Of a DNA stretch of 64,000 nt, positions 44,139-58,612 are shown one piece after another. Positions within the stretch are counted from its first letter, which is position 1, and every line of letters starts with the position of its first letter. The notes below the pieces were generated by a model. That model did not search any database, was not told the DNA's origin, and saw only the letters and a list, made by a program, of their open reading frames with translations. The stretch lies in the NCBI GenBank assembly GCA_023376005.1, contig CM042152.1, positions 75,503,875 through 75,567,874 of the forward strand, read 5' to 3'. A program made the position numbers and the translations under genes. The DNA is from Doryteuthis pealeii (Eukaryota; Mollusca; Cephalopoda; Myopsida; Loliginidae).

Positions 44139-44169
<31 letters not shown>

Positions 44170-44205
44170 GAGAGTGTGTGTGGTGTGTTGTGTGTGTGTG
44201 ACAGG
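43680..44205. repeat. Compound GA/GT microsatellite, copy B
   Basis: Complement of the 1,519-1,890 block, with one additional microsatellite-spacer unit. Confidence 0.95.
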
Positions 44206-44465
44206 TGAAACGTAGAGGAAATGTTGCGTGAGATGAATCGGAAGAAAAAAAAAAGCGAAGATGTAAAATAGCATTTCATTATTAACCCCAGCATCCCAGC
44301 CTCGCTAGCAGTAGCAACGAAGCAACAGCAAACACTAGTACGCAATTACATGTAAATACAATAATGCAAACGAGGTATGTAAAATTAGTTAAGAAGTCAA
44401 AGGTAGAGGATTGCAGATAGCAATTGGTTTTTCTGTTTTTACGGCATATCCAAACCTTTCGGGTC

Positions 44466-44720
44466 ATTTTAAAAAATTTAAAAAAAAAAAAAATTAAAAA
44501 AAAAAAAATTAAAAAAAAAAAAAAATAAAAAAATTTAAATAAAAAAAAAAAAAAAAAAAAATTCGAGTCAAGTTCATTTGTATCAACAATCAAATAAACA
44601 AACAAACAAACATAAAGAGTTAACAAAGAGCAAATACATTAAGCCAAATAACTTACATCATTTGTTAATTAATGTTTAATCTAATTGTTATACAAAATGA
44701 CTTGACTCGGCATTAAATGA
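44466..44720. other. Palindrome centre, A-rich spacer
   Basis: An A-homopolymer-rich stretch (about 44,471-44,561), then sequence matching A 1,110-1,250 that has no partner in copy B. It separates the inverted arms B and C. Confidence 0.8.
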
Positions 44721-44997
44721 CCCGAAAAGTTTGATCTTGCCGTAAAACAAAACAACCAATTAGCTATCTGCAATCCTTCCACCTTTGACTTCTTAACTAT
44801 TTTACATACTCGTTGCATATTGTATTTTAACATGTACTGCTACTAGTGTTTGCTGTTGCTATCGCTTGCTACTGCAGCAGCAATGGGATGCTGTTAGGAT
44901 TAATAATGATTTAATGCTATTTTACATCTTCGCTTTTTCTTTTTTTTCTTTTTTTTCCGATCATCTTCAACCGCACATTCTCTTAACGTTTTTCACT

Positions 44998-45032
44998 GTC
45001 ACACACACACACACACACCACACACACCACTC

Positions 45033-45071
<39 letters not shown>

Positions 45072-45202
45072 TCACACCACACACTCTCTCTACTCACTTT
45101 TTCTCTCTCTTCTTTCTCTCTCGGCGCGTCTATTTCTCTGCTTTTTTTCTTCCCTATTCACTCAACGCACTTTTCTCTGCCTTTTCATATCAACACACAC
45201 CA

Positions 45203-45237
<35 letters not shown>

Positions 45238-45500
45238 TCTCACACACACACACACCACACACACATACCTCTCTCTCACTTTTTTCTCTCTCTCTTTCTC
45301 CTCTCGCGCGTCTTTTTCTCTGCTTTTTTCCTTTCCTATTCATTTCTTCAACGCACTTTCTCTGCCTTTCTTCACACACACACAACACACACACACACAC
45401 ACACACTTCTCTCTCTCTACTCTCTCTCCTCTCTCATCTCTCCTCTCTCTGTCCACACCACACAGTCTTTCTTCTCTCTCTCTCTCTTTCTATCACTGTC
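44998..45500. repeat. Compound CA/CT microsatellite, copy C
   Basis: Counterpart of 1,519-1,890, with three microsatellite-spacer units. Confidence 0.95.
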
Positions 45501-45659
45501 TCTGTTCTGTCTGCTCTCTTCTCTTCTCTCTCCCTCGGCGGGCGCGCTTATAAAAAAATCTCCTTCAACAGATTGGCGATAACTTTGAAGTCACTCTTTA
45601 ACATAACTTCGACTGCGCAAGCCCAAAAACCAATTTATTCTCCCACGCCCTTTTTGTAT

Positions 45660-47030
45660 TTCTGGTTTTAAAAGTTCTTTCCCGCCCCCCTCTCACTCTC
45701 TCCTCTCTCTTTCTTTCAATTGTTTCTCCTCTTTTTCTCCCTTTTGACACCACTTCACTCTCTCTTTTTTTTCCTCATTTATCGAGTCACCCCCCCCTGT
45801 GTCTATGGCACCACCTTTACCCTTTCTTTTTCTCCCTCATTTTTACACAGTTATTCTTTTCTTTCTTGTTATACTTTCTTTCTTTTCTTTTTTTCTTAGG
45901 AGTCTTCTTATATTTTCATCATTCTTTTTCTGTTTATTTTCTTTCTTTGTTTTCTTTCTTTCTGTTAATTTGCTTCTTTTCTCCTATTTTCTTTTCTTTT
46001 TCTTGTTTATATTTCTTTCTTTTCATATCACCTTTCTTTCTTTCTTTCTTTCTTTTCAATCCATTCTTCTTTCTTTTCTAGTTAATTTCTATCTTTATTT
46101 CTTGTTTATATTTTCTTTCTTTTTATATCTTCTTCTTTTTAAAAATATTTTCTTTCTTCTTCTTTTCATATTTCTTTCTTTTTTCTATCTTTCCTTCTTT
46201 CTTGTTATATTTTCTTTTCTTTTTATATCTTCTTCTTTCTTTTATAAGTCTCTTTCTATCTTTCTTTCTTTTCTTTCTTGTTATATTTTCTTCTTTTTCA
46301 TATTCATCTTTCTTCTTTTCTTTCTTTCTTCTTCTTCTTCTTTCTTCTTGTTATATTTTTTCTTTTTTCTTGTTATTTTCTTCTTTTTATAATTCTTCTT
46401 TCTTTTTTAAAAATATTTCTTTCTTTCTTTCTTTTTAATTTTCTTCTTTTTATCTTTCTTTCTTTCTTTTATATCTTCTTTCTTTCTTTTTATATGCGTC
46501 TTTTCTTTCTTTTATATGTCTTTCTTTCTTTCTTTCTTCTTTCTTTCTTTGTTCTTTTTTATTATCTTCTTTTCTTTTTCTTTCTTTCTTTCTTTTCTTT
46601 CTTTGTTCTTTTATATCATCTTTCTTTTTTCTTTCTTTTTTTCTTTCTTTCTTTCTTTCCGCCCCATGTCTTTTATATCTTCTTTCTTTCTTTCTTGTTC
46701 TTTTTTATATCTCTTTCTTCTTCTTTCTTTCTTTCTTGTTATATCTTTTCTTCTTTGTTCTTCGTTATATTTTTCTTTCTTTTTATATCTTCTTTCTTTC
46801 TTTTTATATGGTCTTTCTTCTTTCTTTCTTTCTTCTTTCCTTGTATATTCTTTCTTTTATATCTTCTTTCTCTTTATTGGCTTCTTTCTTTCTTTCTTCT
46901 TATTTATTTCTTGTTATATTTTCTTTCTTTCTTGTCTTTATATCTCTTTCTTCTTGTTCTTTTTATATCTTCTTTCTTTCTTGTCTTTTTATATTTCTTT
47001 CTTTCTTTCTATCTTTCTTTCTTCTTATTA
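45660..47030. repeat. CTTT-rich tract, copy C
   Basis: Counterpart of 2,033-3,430; the 275-codon frame across it is compositional. Confidence 0.95.
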
Positions 47031-47656
47031 TATTTCTATTTGTCGAGAGTGCAAATAGAGTTTTTCAGTTGTTGGAAATTCTTCGATTTCTATTTCACTT
47101 CTTGAATTACGCTTTTTAATTTTCATTTTGCTAAACTTAACAAATTAAATCTGAATTCCATAGTTGAAGGTTATAATATTGAGCACGGACCATGTAATTT
47201 AAATAGGTCTTGGGTAACATCTTTTCTTTCAAAAAATTTTGAGTGAACACAACAGAATCCAGATTATTCTTTTTGTCTCTTCATCTAACGAAATTATTCT
47301 ATAACAAATAAAAAACATGAAACAACCTATTAATAATGGATTTCTAAACTATTTAGTAATTGAAAACATATTAACTAATGATTTAAATAAGACTAATAAT
47401 AAAACTCATATTTCGCTAAATAATTACAAATCATGTTGATTAAATTTATTGTAATCAAATGCATCCGAATTTTCAATTTGATTAGATGAAAAAAAATAAC
47501 CAAAAACTTAATACATAGATATATATTTTCCTATATATAGTAAAACAGGAATACGAATTATAATTTACTAGAAAAAATAAGAATTCTACACTTTTTAAAA
47601 AGACAATAGAAAATGTTATTTATCAATTGGAAGGTCTATTGGAGAATGTATCTCCG

Positions 47657-47723
<67 letters not shown>

Positions 47724-47724
<1 letters not shown>

Positions 47725-49732
47725 TAGCAAAACAAAACCGTCCTTTCGGCGATGTAAAAATTAAACTTTTGAAAAATATAGCCTGAGGGGAGTGGAATTA
47801 AAATTCAATGTCAGAGGGGTAGTATCCAAGTAAAATTAATAAATCAATTAAAGTAATAAAAAACAAGCAATGCCAAAATATGCCAAAAACTTTAAAAGAG
47901 CATTCAACATTTTAATGATTTTAGTAATTAAAATCATCAAATTCATTAAAGGACGTAAAAAAAAAAAAAACAATTTGAAATAGAAATTAGAAAGTTAACT
48001 TTTCTTACACCAAAATCTTTTTTACTATTTCATCTCTCGGACAACTTCTTGCTACTGACTGCACATTTTCTTTTCAACATCCTGCTTTTAGTTTGAAATT
48101 CTATCGCTTTTCTTTTCCTTAAACTAAGCAACTTGTAGCGCCAAATCCATATAGACCCCTAGAAAACAACCTTCATTTTATTCTTAATAAATAATACACA
48201 AAATATTTTTTTTAAATTCTACCTTTTATTTTAATAGATAAATCTGTAGAGTGTAGATAATAAAAAAAATCTTCCTTTTATTTTGATAAATAAAACACTG
48301 AATGATAATAATAAAAAAAAAACACTCTTCCTTTTTATCTTAATAAAATTTATTAAGATAAAAGGAAGAGTGTTTTTTTTAAAAATGATTATTCAGTGTT
48401 TTGTTTATTAAATAGATAATACACTGAATAATAAAATACAGTTTTTAAACAAAATTTATCCTTTCCGGCGAAATTTATCCTTTCCGAAAAAAATAAATTG
48501 GGATGTTTACGTTTTTCAAAGTTTAAAAAAAGGGTGTTACAGTTACATTAATAAAAAGTTTGCAAATACAACAATTAAAACATATTAAGCAAAAGTTATA
48601 AATACATTTCTTTAATTGATCAGTTAAAAAAAAACAAAAACAAAACAACAAACAAAAAAAAAACAAGAATAAAATAAACAAAAACTTTTCCGTCTATGTC
48701 CATGTTACGTTTTTTTAGAAATCAAATCCGAAAGAAATATATCTCCGCAAATAACTTATTTTCCACTTCCTTAAATAAAATAAAATAAAAACATTTTGAT
48801 AATCTAAACTGAAAAGAATTGAAGAATAAATTAAATAAACAAACTCACATTGACAATAACATTTTTTAATATCAATTACTACCTAAAATGCATTCAACTG
48901 AGTTCTTGAAAACAATGTTTTGTTTTGGCAAAATATCTTTGTTAAATTACTTAATTCTTCCAAAACTTTATTAAAATTGAATGTATGTGAGTTTTAAAAT
49001 TCACACAACTTGAAATCTATCACTATTTCCCATAAATTGCTTTCAAAATGTCAACAAAACATTTAGTTTAGTGTACATGAAATATTATATTAACAGGTAC
49101 ATCAAATATAACCTGCAACTTGAATTAGAGGGTCATTTTTTGTTGATCAACCCGCTTTGATTAAACTCAAACCAAGGTGCGAAGAAAAAGTTTTAAAAAA
49201 TAAATATTTTTTACACAATTCTTACAAATTGTATTTTAATTGAATGAATGGGCTAAAAACATTACTTTATATCTTATAACTTAATAACTCTATTATCTAA
49301 AAACTTTTAAAAATGTTTTCGTTACCGAAAAAACGGAAGCAAGATACGGACAAAGCATCATTAGAATTAACCGTGATATATAAATAAGTGGCTATATCTT
49401 ATTTATAGATAAAATTTCTCGCAAAACTTTATACATTTAGATAATTATAAATACAAATCAAAATTTCAAAATAACTATGTAAAAATGTATATAACTAAAC
49501 ATGCATTTATGAAAGATTCATTAAAAATCACTTAGACCATCGGATATTCAAAGGACAACTTCATAGTGTATATAAACCAATGTACTCTCTAATATTATGT
49601 ATAAATGATCTTGATTATAAATTAGTTCTCCTTAATAAATGCTTTAGAATATTGTGGAATCTGTGACGTAAGCAGTGACGTAGTTTCGGTTACAGACAGA
49701 AATGCAATCTATCTCCATTTTATATATATAGA
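47724..49732 (-). mobile_element. Helitron-like element, copy C
   Basis: CTAG at 47,724-47,727 after an ATA tract, TC (minus) at 49,731-49,732. Counterpart of 4,106-6,051. Confidence 0.75.
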
Positions 49733-49761
49733 TAATAATAATAATAAAAAATAATAATAAT

Positions 49762-50070
49762 AATACCTGACCTGCCGAGAATTGAAAAAGCTGTGGAATA
49801 TGAGAGATGAAAGTGATTTCCAATGTACTTTGTGGCACTTGGAACGGTTCCAATAAACTTGGAAAAAGGACTGGAAGATCTGAAAAGTATTGAGACCATC
49901 CAGACTACTGCATGCTCAAATCGGCTTAAACTACTCAGAAGAGTCCTGTGAACTTTAAAAAGACTTGTTGTCACTCAGCCTCCAGTGAAATACCATCATG
50001 TTGAAAAAAATCAAAAGGAGTGAAAAATAATAATTAATAATAATAATAATAATAATCAATAATATAATAA
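49762..50070 (+). pseudogene. RLE-type LINE tail, copy C
   Basis: Counterpart of 6,095-6,400, with an interrupted AAT tail. Confidence 0.6.
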
Positions 50071-50583
50071 CTAGAGGGACACCGGTAGAATTTTCCAAGA
50101 AATGAAACAAAAATCAGATGAGCATATTAAGCCAGAAACAATTATTTGTAATTTCTCATTACATATTAAATCCTCCTGTTTTCTTTGCAATAAATAGTAC
50201 AAAAATAAAAGTGACAAAAACGCGACTTTGGAAAAAAAGGTTGGGCTGGAAATTTCGCCTGATGCTGGCTCGCTAAAACATAGCGTAAATTAGGCAGATT
50301 TTCCCTAATTCTCCAAATTCAATATTACAAATAAAACAAACATGGAACTTCTTTTTTTTTTAATTCATTTTAATTTTACGTCGGGCATTTAAGCGACGCA
50401 AGACCATTTGGAATGTCTCATTTTTAAATTGGTGATATAAAATGGACAAATAAGAAATATTGTGATTAACTGACACCAGATAATCTGTATTCCCATTGCA
50501 TCTTTCTTGGACGATTTGGTCGGTCTCTTTTAACCAGAGGGTGTTGCAGGATGATAACAGAAACAACCGTATTAATATATAGA
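50071..50583 (-). mobile_element. Helitron-like element, copy C
   Basis: CTAG at 50,071-50,074; minus-strand TC at 50,582-50,583. Counterpart of 6,401-6,910. Confidence 0.5.
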
Positions 50584-50760
50584 TAAAGATAATAATTATA
50601 TTATTTATAATATTATATATTATACAATAGTTATACCATGTTTATTGATTGGCAGATGATGGTGTATTTCTGTAATTGAGATAAATTATTACGATGAAGC
50701 AAATTTAAAGTTTCTTTCCTTCAATTATTCAGTATATTGCTCTGTCCCTCACAATCTAGA

Positions 50761-50775
50761 CATATATATATATAA

Positions 50776-50830
<55 letters not shown>

Positions 50831-50981
50831 CCTTAAACCAACGAAAGCCCTGAAGAAGGTATATCTAAACATAACCGAACCACTGCAGAGTATGGCGTAA
50901 CAAACATTATTCGTGTATGAAAACTTGTTTTCCAAATTTTGAATATTACTTACTGTCAGATTCACTTCCATTTTTTCTTCA

Positions 50982-51024
<43 letters not shown>

Positions 51025-51031
51025 CACACAC
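50761..51031. mobile_element. TA/CA-flanked element, copy C
   Basis: Counterpart of 7,080-7,371, including CTGAAGAAGGTATAT and ATAACCGAACC. Confidence 0.5.
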
Positions 51032-51071
51032 ATATATATATATAATATATATATTATATATATCATATATA

Positions 51072-51406
51072 TATAAAGTGTTGTTATCGGTTCAACGGGA
51101 GAGGAATTAAATATTTTATTTTTTAAATTTATAAAAAAAAATAAGGTCCGCAAAATTGATTATGTTTTTAATTCTTTCATTTACATTTAGCGCACACGTG
51201 TTTAAGATCTTTCTGATACTTTTTCAGACTTCGATTAACCACATTCACATTTTAATCGAACCTGAAGAAGAGACATCAGATCTGAAACACGTGTTGCTAC
51301 CGTAAAAACAAAAACATAATCCATTTTGCGTCCTTCTTTTTTAATAATATATATATATATATTTTATATATATATAATATACACACACACACACACCACC
51401 ACACAC

Positions 51407-51465
<59 letters not shown>
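51072..51465. mobile_element. TA-flanked foldback, copy C
   Basis: Counterpart of 7,429-7,827: foldback to about 51,310, then TA/CA/TA microsatellite. Confidence 0.65.
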
Positions 51466-51466
<1 letters not shown>

Positions 51467-52264
51467 CACCCACATATTGATCCCCACTAACGATTACAGA
51501 TCTAGACTTACGCATATGATTTTAGCACTTCTCGCAAATGTCCCTCAGTCCCATCAGCTATCTATTAATTTATACCACTATTCTTTAACATCTAAAAGGA
51601 TGCTTGGTTATTAAATAAACCCATGAGCTCCTCTTTTCTCCGCCATTTACATGTCACCCTTTTTTAAATTTTATATCATGTTAATTTGATCACTTTTTTT
51701 CCCCGAAAGACCTGTCGACGGAAGACTGTGCATCATTTTTACTGAAAATACAATGGCTAAGGTTGCCAGAAAAAAAACTCAGCGATTACTTATTTTTCTC
51801 GCCCAAACATTTGTACATATGCAATCAAGAACGTCGTTTCCAATGTTTTTTAAACCCAAAGCCGTTTGTTACTTTATATTTTTTTACAATACCAAAATTG
51901 TATTGGGATTTTTGCGATCTGTTTAGAGTCGGAAGTAAAGTCATCAAATTTATCTAACAACTTTAACGCAGGATTATCGGCATACAATTTTGTATGGAAA
52001 CACTTCGCGTTTCTACAAGTGGTTGCTAGGAGACTAACACAGCGAACAGCTGCAACAAAGAAGTCGATAATTTAACTCGGAGAATTGCAAACACCCAGAA
52101 GGAGATGGAAACTTGGTTCTAATAACACTCTAAATCAACCCCGAAACATGCCATAAACTGAATTCGTTCATGAAAGCACCCACTAGGTTTGGTTTCTTTA
52201 TTTTAATACATATTCAAACCTCGGGGGTTATTTAAAGCCAAAACCCCCCTTGTCGAAGAATAGT
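51466..52264. other. Unrecognised stretch, copy C
   Basis: Counterpart of 7,831-8,631; the long frame seen in A is broken here. Confidence 0.4.
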
Positions 52265-52425
52265 TAGTTCTATGAACCCATAGCTAGGGGATGAATTCAT
52301 ACCTTTCCTAAGGTATAGTCCAAAATTGTTAGTAATAGCACGACTAGAGTTCGAACACGCTTATTACGATGTTGCAGTCAGACACGTTAGCCACAACGCC
52401 ACGGGGACTTCCCACGCATCCATTT
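52265..52425 (-). mobile_element. tRNA-derived SINE, family 2, copy C
   Basis: Counterpart of 8,632-8,790. Confidence 0.6.
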
Positions 52426-52679
52426 GGAGGAAAATCCAAGATATAGTCAAATCTTACCAGATCCACTTCTACCCCAGGACATTTGTGAGTGCCATATCAA
52501 GTATATAAAAAATACCCAAGTATCCTGGAACACTTATATTGTATATATCTACCCCTACACAACAAGCAGGATGTGACATAAGGTCACTTGTTTAGGTGGA
52601 GTTTAACGGACTTTAATTAAGACGTTTCATTCTCCCAGACTGTTTGTTATACGAAGGTTAAATACCCATGCCTGCTCTA

Positions 52680-52835
52680 CTATTTTACCCATAGCTGGAA
52701 GGAGAATAACTGGATTCATATATTTCCCAGGGTTATTAGCACTATATATGAAATGAAACAGCTTCGTTAGAATTTGAACCCGGGTCGCTGTGTCCATTTC
52801 CTACGACGATAATTACACCACATATGGGCTATAAT
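52680..52835 (-). mobile_element. tRNA-derived SINE, family 2, copy C
   Basis: Counterpart of 9,050-9,190. Confidence 0.65.
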
Positions 52836-53042
52836 GAGAATACTCGTGGGAAAGGTATCATTGAAAATTTAAAAAAAAAATGATAAAGGATAAATAAAAT
52901 AAAAAGCCAATTAAAAACAAATGAAAGAAAAAATACAAACAAGAACAATAATAAAAAATAAACACCTTAAAAACAAGAATATACCTTTTTTTAAAAATAA
53001 TAGATAATAAAATACATATGTAGAAAGAGGAATGTTTATGGA

Positions 53043-54074
53043 TCTATATATAAATATAGGAGGTTATTTTTACTTTTTTTTAAATCCCGGACAACGTCGT
53101 CGGGTTAGAAATATAGATTGATTTATTTGTTACTTTTAAATCCCGGACAACGCGCGGTAGAAATATAGATTGATTTATTTTTTACTTTTTTAAATCCCGG
53201 AACAACGCCGGGTAGAAATATAAGATAGATTAATTTTGTTTACTTTTTAAATTCCCGGACAACGTCGGAGAAATATATGATAGATTTAATTTTTTACCTT
53301 TTAAATCCCGGACAACGCCGGGATAGAAATATAGATTGATTTATTTTTTACTTTTTTAAATCCCGGACCAACGCCGGGTAGAAAATATAGATTTGATTTT
53401 TTTTTTACTTTTTAAAATCCGGACAACGCCGGGTATGAAATATAGATTGATTATTTTTTATTTTAAAATCCCGGACAACGCCGGGTAGAAATATAAGATT
53501 GATTTATTTTACTTTTTTAAATCACCGGACAACGCCGGGTAGAAATATAGATTGATTTATTTTTTACTTTTAAATCCCGGACAACGTATCGGGTAAAATA
53601 TAGATAGATTATTTTTACTTTTTAAATCCCGGGACAAACGCCGCGGTAGAAATATTAGATATTTATTTTTTACTTTTTAAATCCCGGACCCAACGCCGGG
53701 TAGAAATATAGATTGATTTTTTTTTACTTTTAAATCCCGGACAACGCTGGGTAGAAATATAGGATTGATTTATTTTTTACTTTTTAAATCCCGGACAACG
53801 CCGGGTAGAATATAGATTATTTATTTTTTACTTTTTTGAAATCCCGGACAACGCCGGTAGAAATATAGATTGATTTATTTTTTTACTTTAAATCCCGGAC
53901 AACGTCGGGAGAAATAGATAGATTTTTTTTACTTTTTAAATCCCGGACAACGCCGGGTAGAAATATAGATGATTTATTTTTACTTTTAAATCCCGGACAA
54001 CGCGGGTAGAAATATAGATTGATTTATTTTTTACTTTTTTAAATCCCGGACAACGCCGGGCTTAGCTCTGCTAG
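53043..54074 (+). mobile_element. Helitron-like 53-bp minisatellite element, copy C
   Basis: TC start at 53,043. About 19 noisy units. The terminal hairpin CCCGGACAACGCCGGG is intact, followed 10 nt later by CTAG (54,071-54,074)|T. This end shows the Helitron 3' structure more clearly than copy A. Confidence 0.7.
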
Positions 54075-54401
54075 TTATATAATAACCGTCAGAGTTTTTC
54101 TGTTGTTTTTTTCAACGTACCTTATCAGATTTAACACGGATATCTAGATAGATCCCGGAATAATGCGATGAACATGGAAAATGTAGATCCTTTGGTGTCA
54201 CTTCGGGCAATATTTGCAGAATGCATATTTTTAATACAGCTACAATTTTTTTCCGACAAGAAAATTCTAGCAGAAAAGTATGTAGAATATCCTCAAAAAT
54301 AAGTGGGGTTGATGATGGAATGAAATCCCAGTTAAGATCACTGTAACGTTCGTCACGTGGTCAAAATAAGAATGAGGAATACTACACAAGGGTCATCATT
54401 T

Positions 54402-56162
54402 TCAATCAAATATGATAGCTCATCCTGACACCCCCTCAAATTAGCTAACGAATTTACTTCTGCTTCTACCAAGACACCGTAATACTTGTGAAGATCTTTA
54501 AACAAAATAAGTTCCTCCTCTTTTGCCCCCTCGCCACTGTTCTGGCCGAGGCGTCACAACTCTCGTCTCGCCAGCTACGAGACTTGCCACTATAAATCGC
54601 CCGCCCAAAGGACACTCATGATTTTTACTTCCAACAACTAGTCGCGACTCGTCACATGTTTTTCTTTCGCAACGTGCCACCCGCTGTCTCTTCGATTGAC
54701 GAAACCGTTTGTTGGCTAATCACAGGTCGTGAGTTTTTGCCGTTCGATCTCGCTACACCCCCAAAAGAAAACAAGCATAAAATGACCCAGATGGATTGAA
54801 ATGCCGTTAAATACAAAGATACTAATCAATTATAAATACTAACCAAATGATACGATTAAACAAACAGAATAGAGAAAAGAATCTAGAACAAACAGGCCAA
54901 GAATAGGTGGGTTAGATTTAACGGTCAGAAAAAGGGGAAAAGGCTAAGGTGTCTTATCTATTTACCAATTATTAACTAAAAATAATTATTAACTTTAAGA
55001 TACTATTAAAAATAACTATTAAGATATTATATATTAAAATATTATTATATTTTGACTATTAAAATTAAAAATATATTATATATTAAAATATATTATATAT
55101 TAAAATATATTATATATTATATTATTATATATTATATTATTATATATTATATATAATATATATCTATTAATAATGAAGATTTGCTTCTGGTTTTTGTCTG
55201 TAACAAAAACTACGTCACTGCTTACGCGCCACATTACCCTAAAATTCGTCATAACATAGAATAAATCACTCAAAATTTGAGCATGCAATGTTTATTACTG
55301 TCCTCATTGATTTTTTTAAACCAGTTTTTAAACAAAATACATACCTGGTATTATCTATCTCTATATAGTTTGTTTTATTTTTAATATATATTTAAAGTTA
55401 TCAGAACTAAGTTTCCATTTCAATTTTTTTATACTCCTTTAATAAATTTATTTTAGTTTTTACTCCTTTAATAAATTTTGATGATTTACTACTTATGATA
55501 CAAACTCTTCTGATATTAAAATTTTCAACTCCCATCACCTCAGGCAAATATTTACTTTACGTCGCCCCGAGGGCGTTTTTTTATTTTGCTAGTATAATAT
55601 GATATACATATAGTATATAATATAATAAATAACACAATAACACAAGATAATAAATATAATCGATATCACGTTCAGCTCTGAGCTATGAACCATATATGAG
55701 ACCATTACAGGTACTTCTACCCCGGGTCAGAGTGGACCTGCAAGTCATCTTCATTATCATCATGTATCGCTGACAGCACGAATTCCCATGATTCTCTCTT
55801 TCACACCCGTCCCTATTGGAAATCGCTCCTGGTGTGAAATATAAAAAATATTTTAATATATAATATTTTAATAGTTATTTTTAATCGTATCTTAAAGTTA
55901 ATAATTATTTTTAGTTAATAATTGGTAAATAGATAAGACACCTTAGCCTTTTCCCCTTTTTCTGACCGTTAAATCTAACCCACCTATTCTTGGCCTGTTT
56001 TTTCTAGATTCTTTTCTCTATTCTGTTTGCTTACTCGTATCATTTGGCTAGTATTTATAAATGATTAGTTTCTTGGTATCTAACGACATTTCAATCCATC
56101 TAGGGTCATTTTATGCTTGTTTTCTTTTGGGGGTGTCAGGATGAGCTACCATATTTGATTTG
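54402..56162. mobile_element. Long-TIR element, copy C
   Basis: Counterpart of 11,035-12,776. The left arm is split by the same insertion (54,436-54,754) between ACACCCCC repeats at 54,428-54,435 and 54,755-54,762. GGGGGTGT lies at 56,129-56,136. Confidence 0.7.
55163..55592 (+). mobile_element. Helitron-like element, copy C
   Basis: A|TC at 55,163; hairpin CGCCCCGAGGGCG at 55,563-55,575; CTAG at 55,589-55,592 followed by T. The complete 3' end missing in copy A. Confidence 0.75.
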
Positions 56163-56200
56163 ATGGATACTGGATGTTATGAGGAGGACTTCCTCATGAC

Positions 56201-56346
56201 ATCCAGTATCCACACAGGGCTGATAGATGTATTTGCTGGTTGGCCCACTCTGGTGTGTTCATGTGTAGGTTTCCACAGGAGAACGTCACTTATAAGTTCG
56301 TACTTACTTCTTCAGAAGTTTCCAGCGTGTCTCAGCTGGAAGATAT
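56201..56346 (-). pseudogene. RTE-like LINE relic, copy C
   Basis: Counterpart of 12,815-12,960; the 131-codon plus frame (56,160-56,555) is its antisense shadow. Confidence 0.65.
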
Positions 56347-56637
56347 ATATTGCTGTCTTTCAATCAATGAATCGCATAGATACAAAAAGAAATAACAACA
56401 TACTACCGATGGTAACAATTCTGGAATTAGTACACTTAGATGTTCACTTACGTTTGTTTTATTTAAGAGTAAATAAACTAATAACAGACAAAATGCAAAA
56501 CATTTCTTATTTGATAGCTGAAAGTACTGGCTTCATAAAATATACATTAAATTAGTATTGTTTAGATTATCCGGACTATTGTCCTCATCTTTATTGTTAT
56601 CTTCATTATCATCATGTATCGCTGACAACACGAATTC

Positions 56638-56674
<37 letters not shown>

Positions 56675-56825
56675 GGACCGCTTCTGGTAAGTCTTTCACA
56701 TGACATTAAGTATCCACACGCCCATCTGATGGTGACACAAATTTCTTTGACATTGCCGCTAGAGTCCTACTGGGAGATACGTTAGCACCATATATATATA
56801 TTTATAATATGCGTATATATAAAAA

Positions 56826-56998
56826 GATATGAAAACACCACAAAATGCTGTTAAAGTGAAAACATTTTATAACATAGCTGATATTGAACAATATTTCGAT
56901 TTTATGAAAATCATCATCAGAGCTTGTTCAATATCAGCTATGTTATAAAATGTTTTCCCTTTAAAAGCATTTTGTGGTGTTTTCATATCTTTTTATAT
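56826..56998. mobile_element. Foldback with hammerhead-like loop, copy C
   Basis: Counterpart of 13,463-13,625. The minus-strand hammerhead-like core occupies 56,876-56,924 and is unchanged. Confidence 0.8.
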
Positions 56999-57195
56999 AT
57001 ACGCATACCGTCGGATTCATTTCCTTTCTTTTAACTTATATTTATTATATGCATAGAATATGTACTTTGAACTTCATTAGATCTCATAAAAGAAAAAAAG
57101 ACCTCTAAAAAAAGTCAAGAAGCAGGCGATATCCCACAGAGACTATTACGGATGCGGGACTACTTGTACTTGTACTTGTACTCCTTGCAAATACG

Positions 57196-57480
57196 CCTGC
57201 ACAAGCCGAATCCCAGCTACATAGCCTGGAGAAGGCTGCAAGGATAATCAGCCTCTATGTTTTAAAATGAAAGGTGGCATCTTCACACTCGATGGCAAGT
57301 CTCTAAAGGTATTAGAACAATTCACGTTTAACACAGCACGTAGCATGCTATTTCAACTCTCATCTAGCTTATTGTCTATGCCCTTTGTTGGTGCAGCCGT
57401 ACAGTAGCACTGACATGGCTGCGGTTTGGAAGAATTTTCACTTTATCTTATCAGAGAGATCTAGCTCTATGTCTATTCGA
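57196..57480. pseudogene. Head-to-head RTE-like relics, copy C
   Basis: Plus fragment 57,196-57,345 and minus fragment 57,400-57,480, as in copy A. Confidence 0.6.
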
Positions 57481-58320
57481 ATGTACTATGTTCATTCCTA
57501 GTTTTTCGTTGCCTGAATAATTGTAGCGTAATTATTATGGTCTACGGGGAATTTTGGGGATGAAAAGAAAACGGTATTCGGATTTTCTGGAAAAAGAGAA
57601 GAAAAAAAAGAATAAAGGTTAAAGTTTAGAAGGGTAAACACCTCAACGGGGGCTAGCAATTGAACGACGAATGACCCCAGAACTAGATTTAAAAATAAAA
57701 ACGGAAGTTCCGGGTTTTGACCGGAAGCGGAAGAGAGTGACCCTCCCACCCCGGAACGAGGAACTGAAGCAGAGAAAAATCTTTCTTTTTCGGTTGGGAC
57801 TTCGTAAGGGGTAGACGGGGCTTCTCGATTTTCCCGGTGATGTGTTTCGCATAGTAGTACCGAACATGATTTACAATAGAATAATTTGACCTTACCCCCC
57901 TCTCTCTCGTACTTAGACTAGACAGGCGGTCAAAGAGGCCCCCTCAAATCAATCGGCTGGTCGGACCAAACCCTAGCACCTATATGATTGTCCCAACCCT
58001 ATTCTTCCCTTATGGCAAAATCCCAATCATTTTTATAAAATGTGCTCTAAGAGGGTGGCTGAAAAAGAACCCACGAGCCTAGAAAGGAATAAACGGCCCT
58101 TTGTGACTATACGACTTACGTATGTTGTTTCTGAACTAACAACGACTACTACTACTAACGACTACTACTACTACAACTTGAATTTGGTCCTATGCACCAT
58201 AATTCACCTCGGTCATATCTCTAAATTATATACCATAGACTGTGTGTTTGAGGGAGTTCATTTGCAGAGAAACCTATGTGTATGTAAAATACATATATAC
58301 GTGTAAGTGATTCCGCTATG
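57481..58320. other. Unrecognised stretch, copy C
   Basis: Counterpart of 14,101-14,934, with the same ETS-like words near 57,700-57,735 and an ACGACTACTACTA triplet expansion at about 58,141-58,170. Confidence 0.35.
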
Positions 58321-58369
58321 TGCATAGTATAGATTTCCATACGGTTGATAATTATCAATCGTATGGAAA

Positions 58370-58552
58370 TCTATATTAACTATTAATAATGGACATTCCG
58401 TCTCTATTTGTCTATAACAAAAACTACGTCACTGCTTACGTCAACTTACCCAAAATCATCATAACATAGAATAAATACACTCAAAATTTGAGCATGCAGC
58501 ATTAGACAGTCCTCATTGATTTTTAAAACAAGTTTTAATAAATACATTCCCT

Positions 58553-58612
<60 letters not shown>
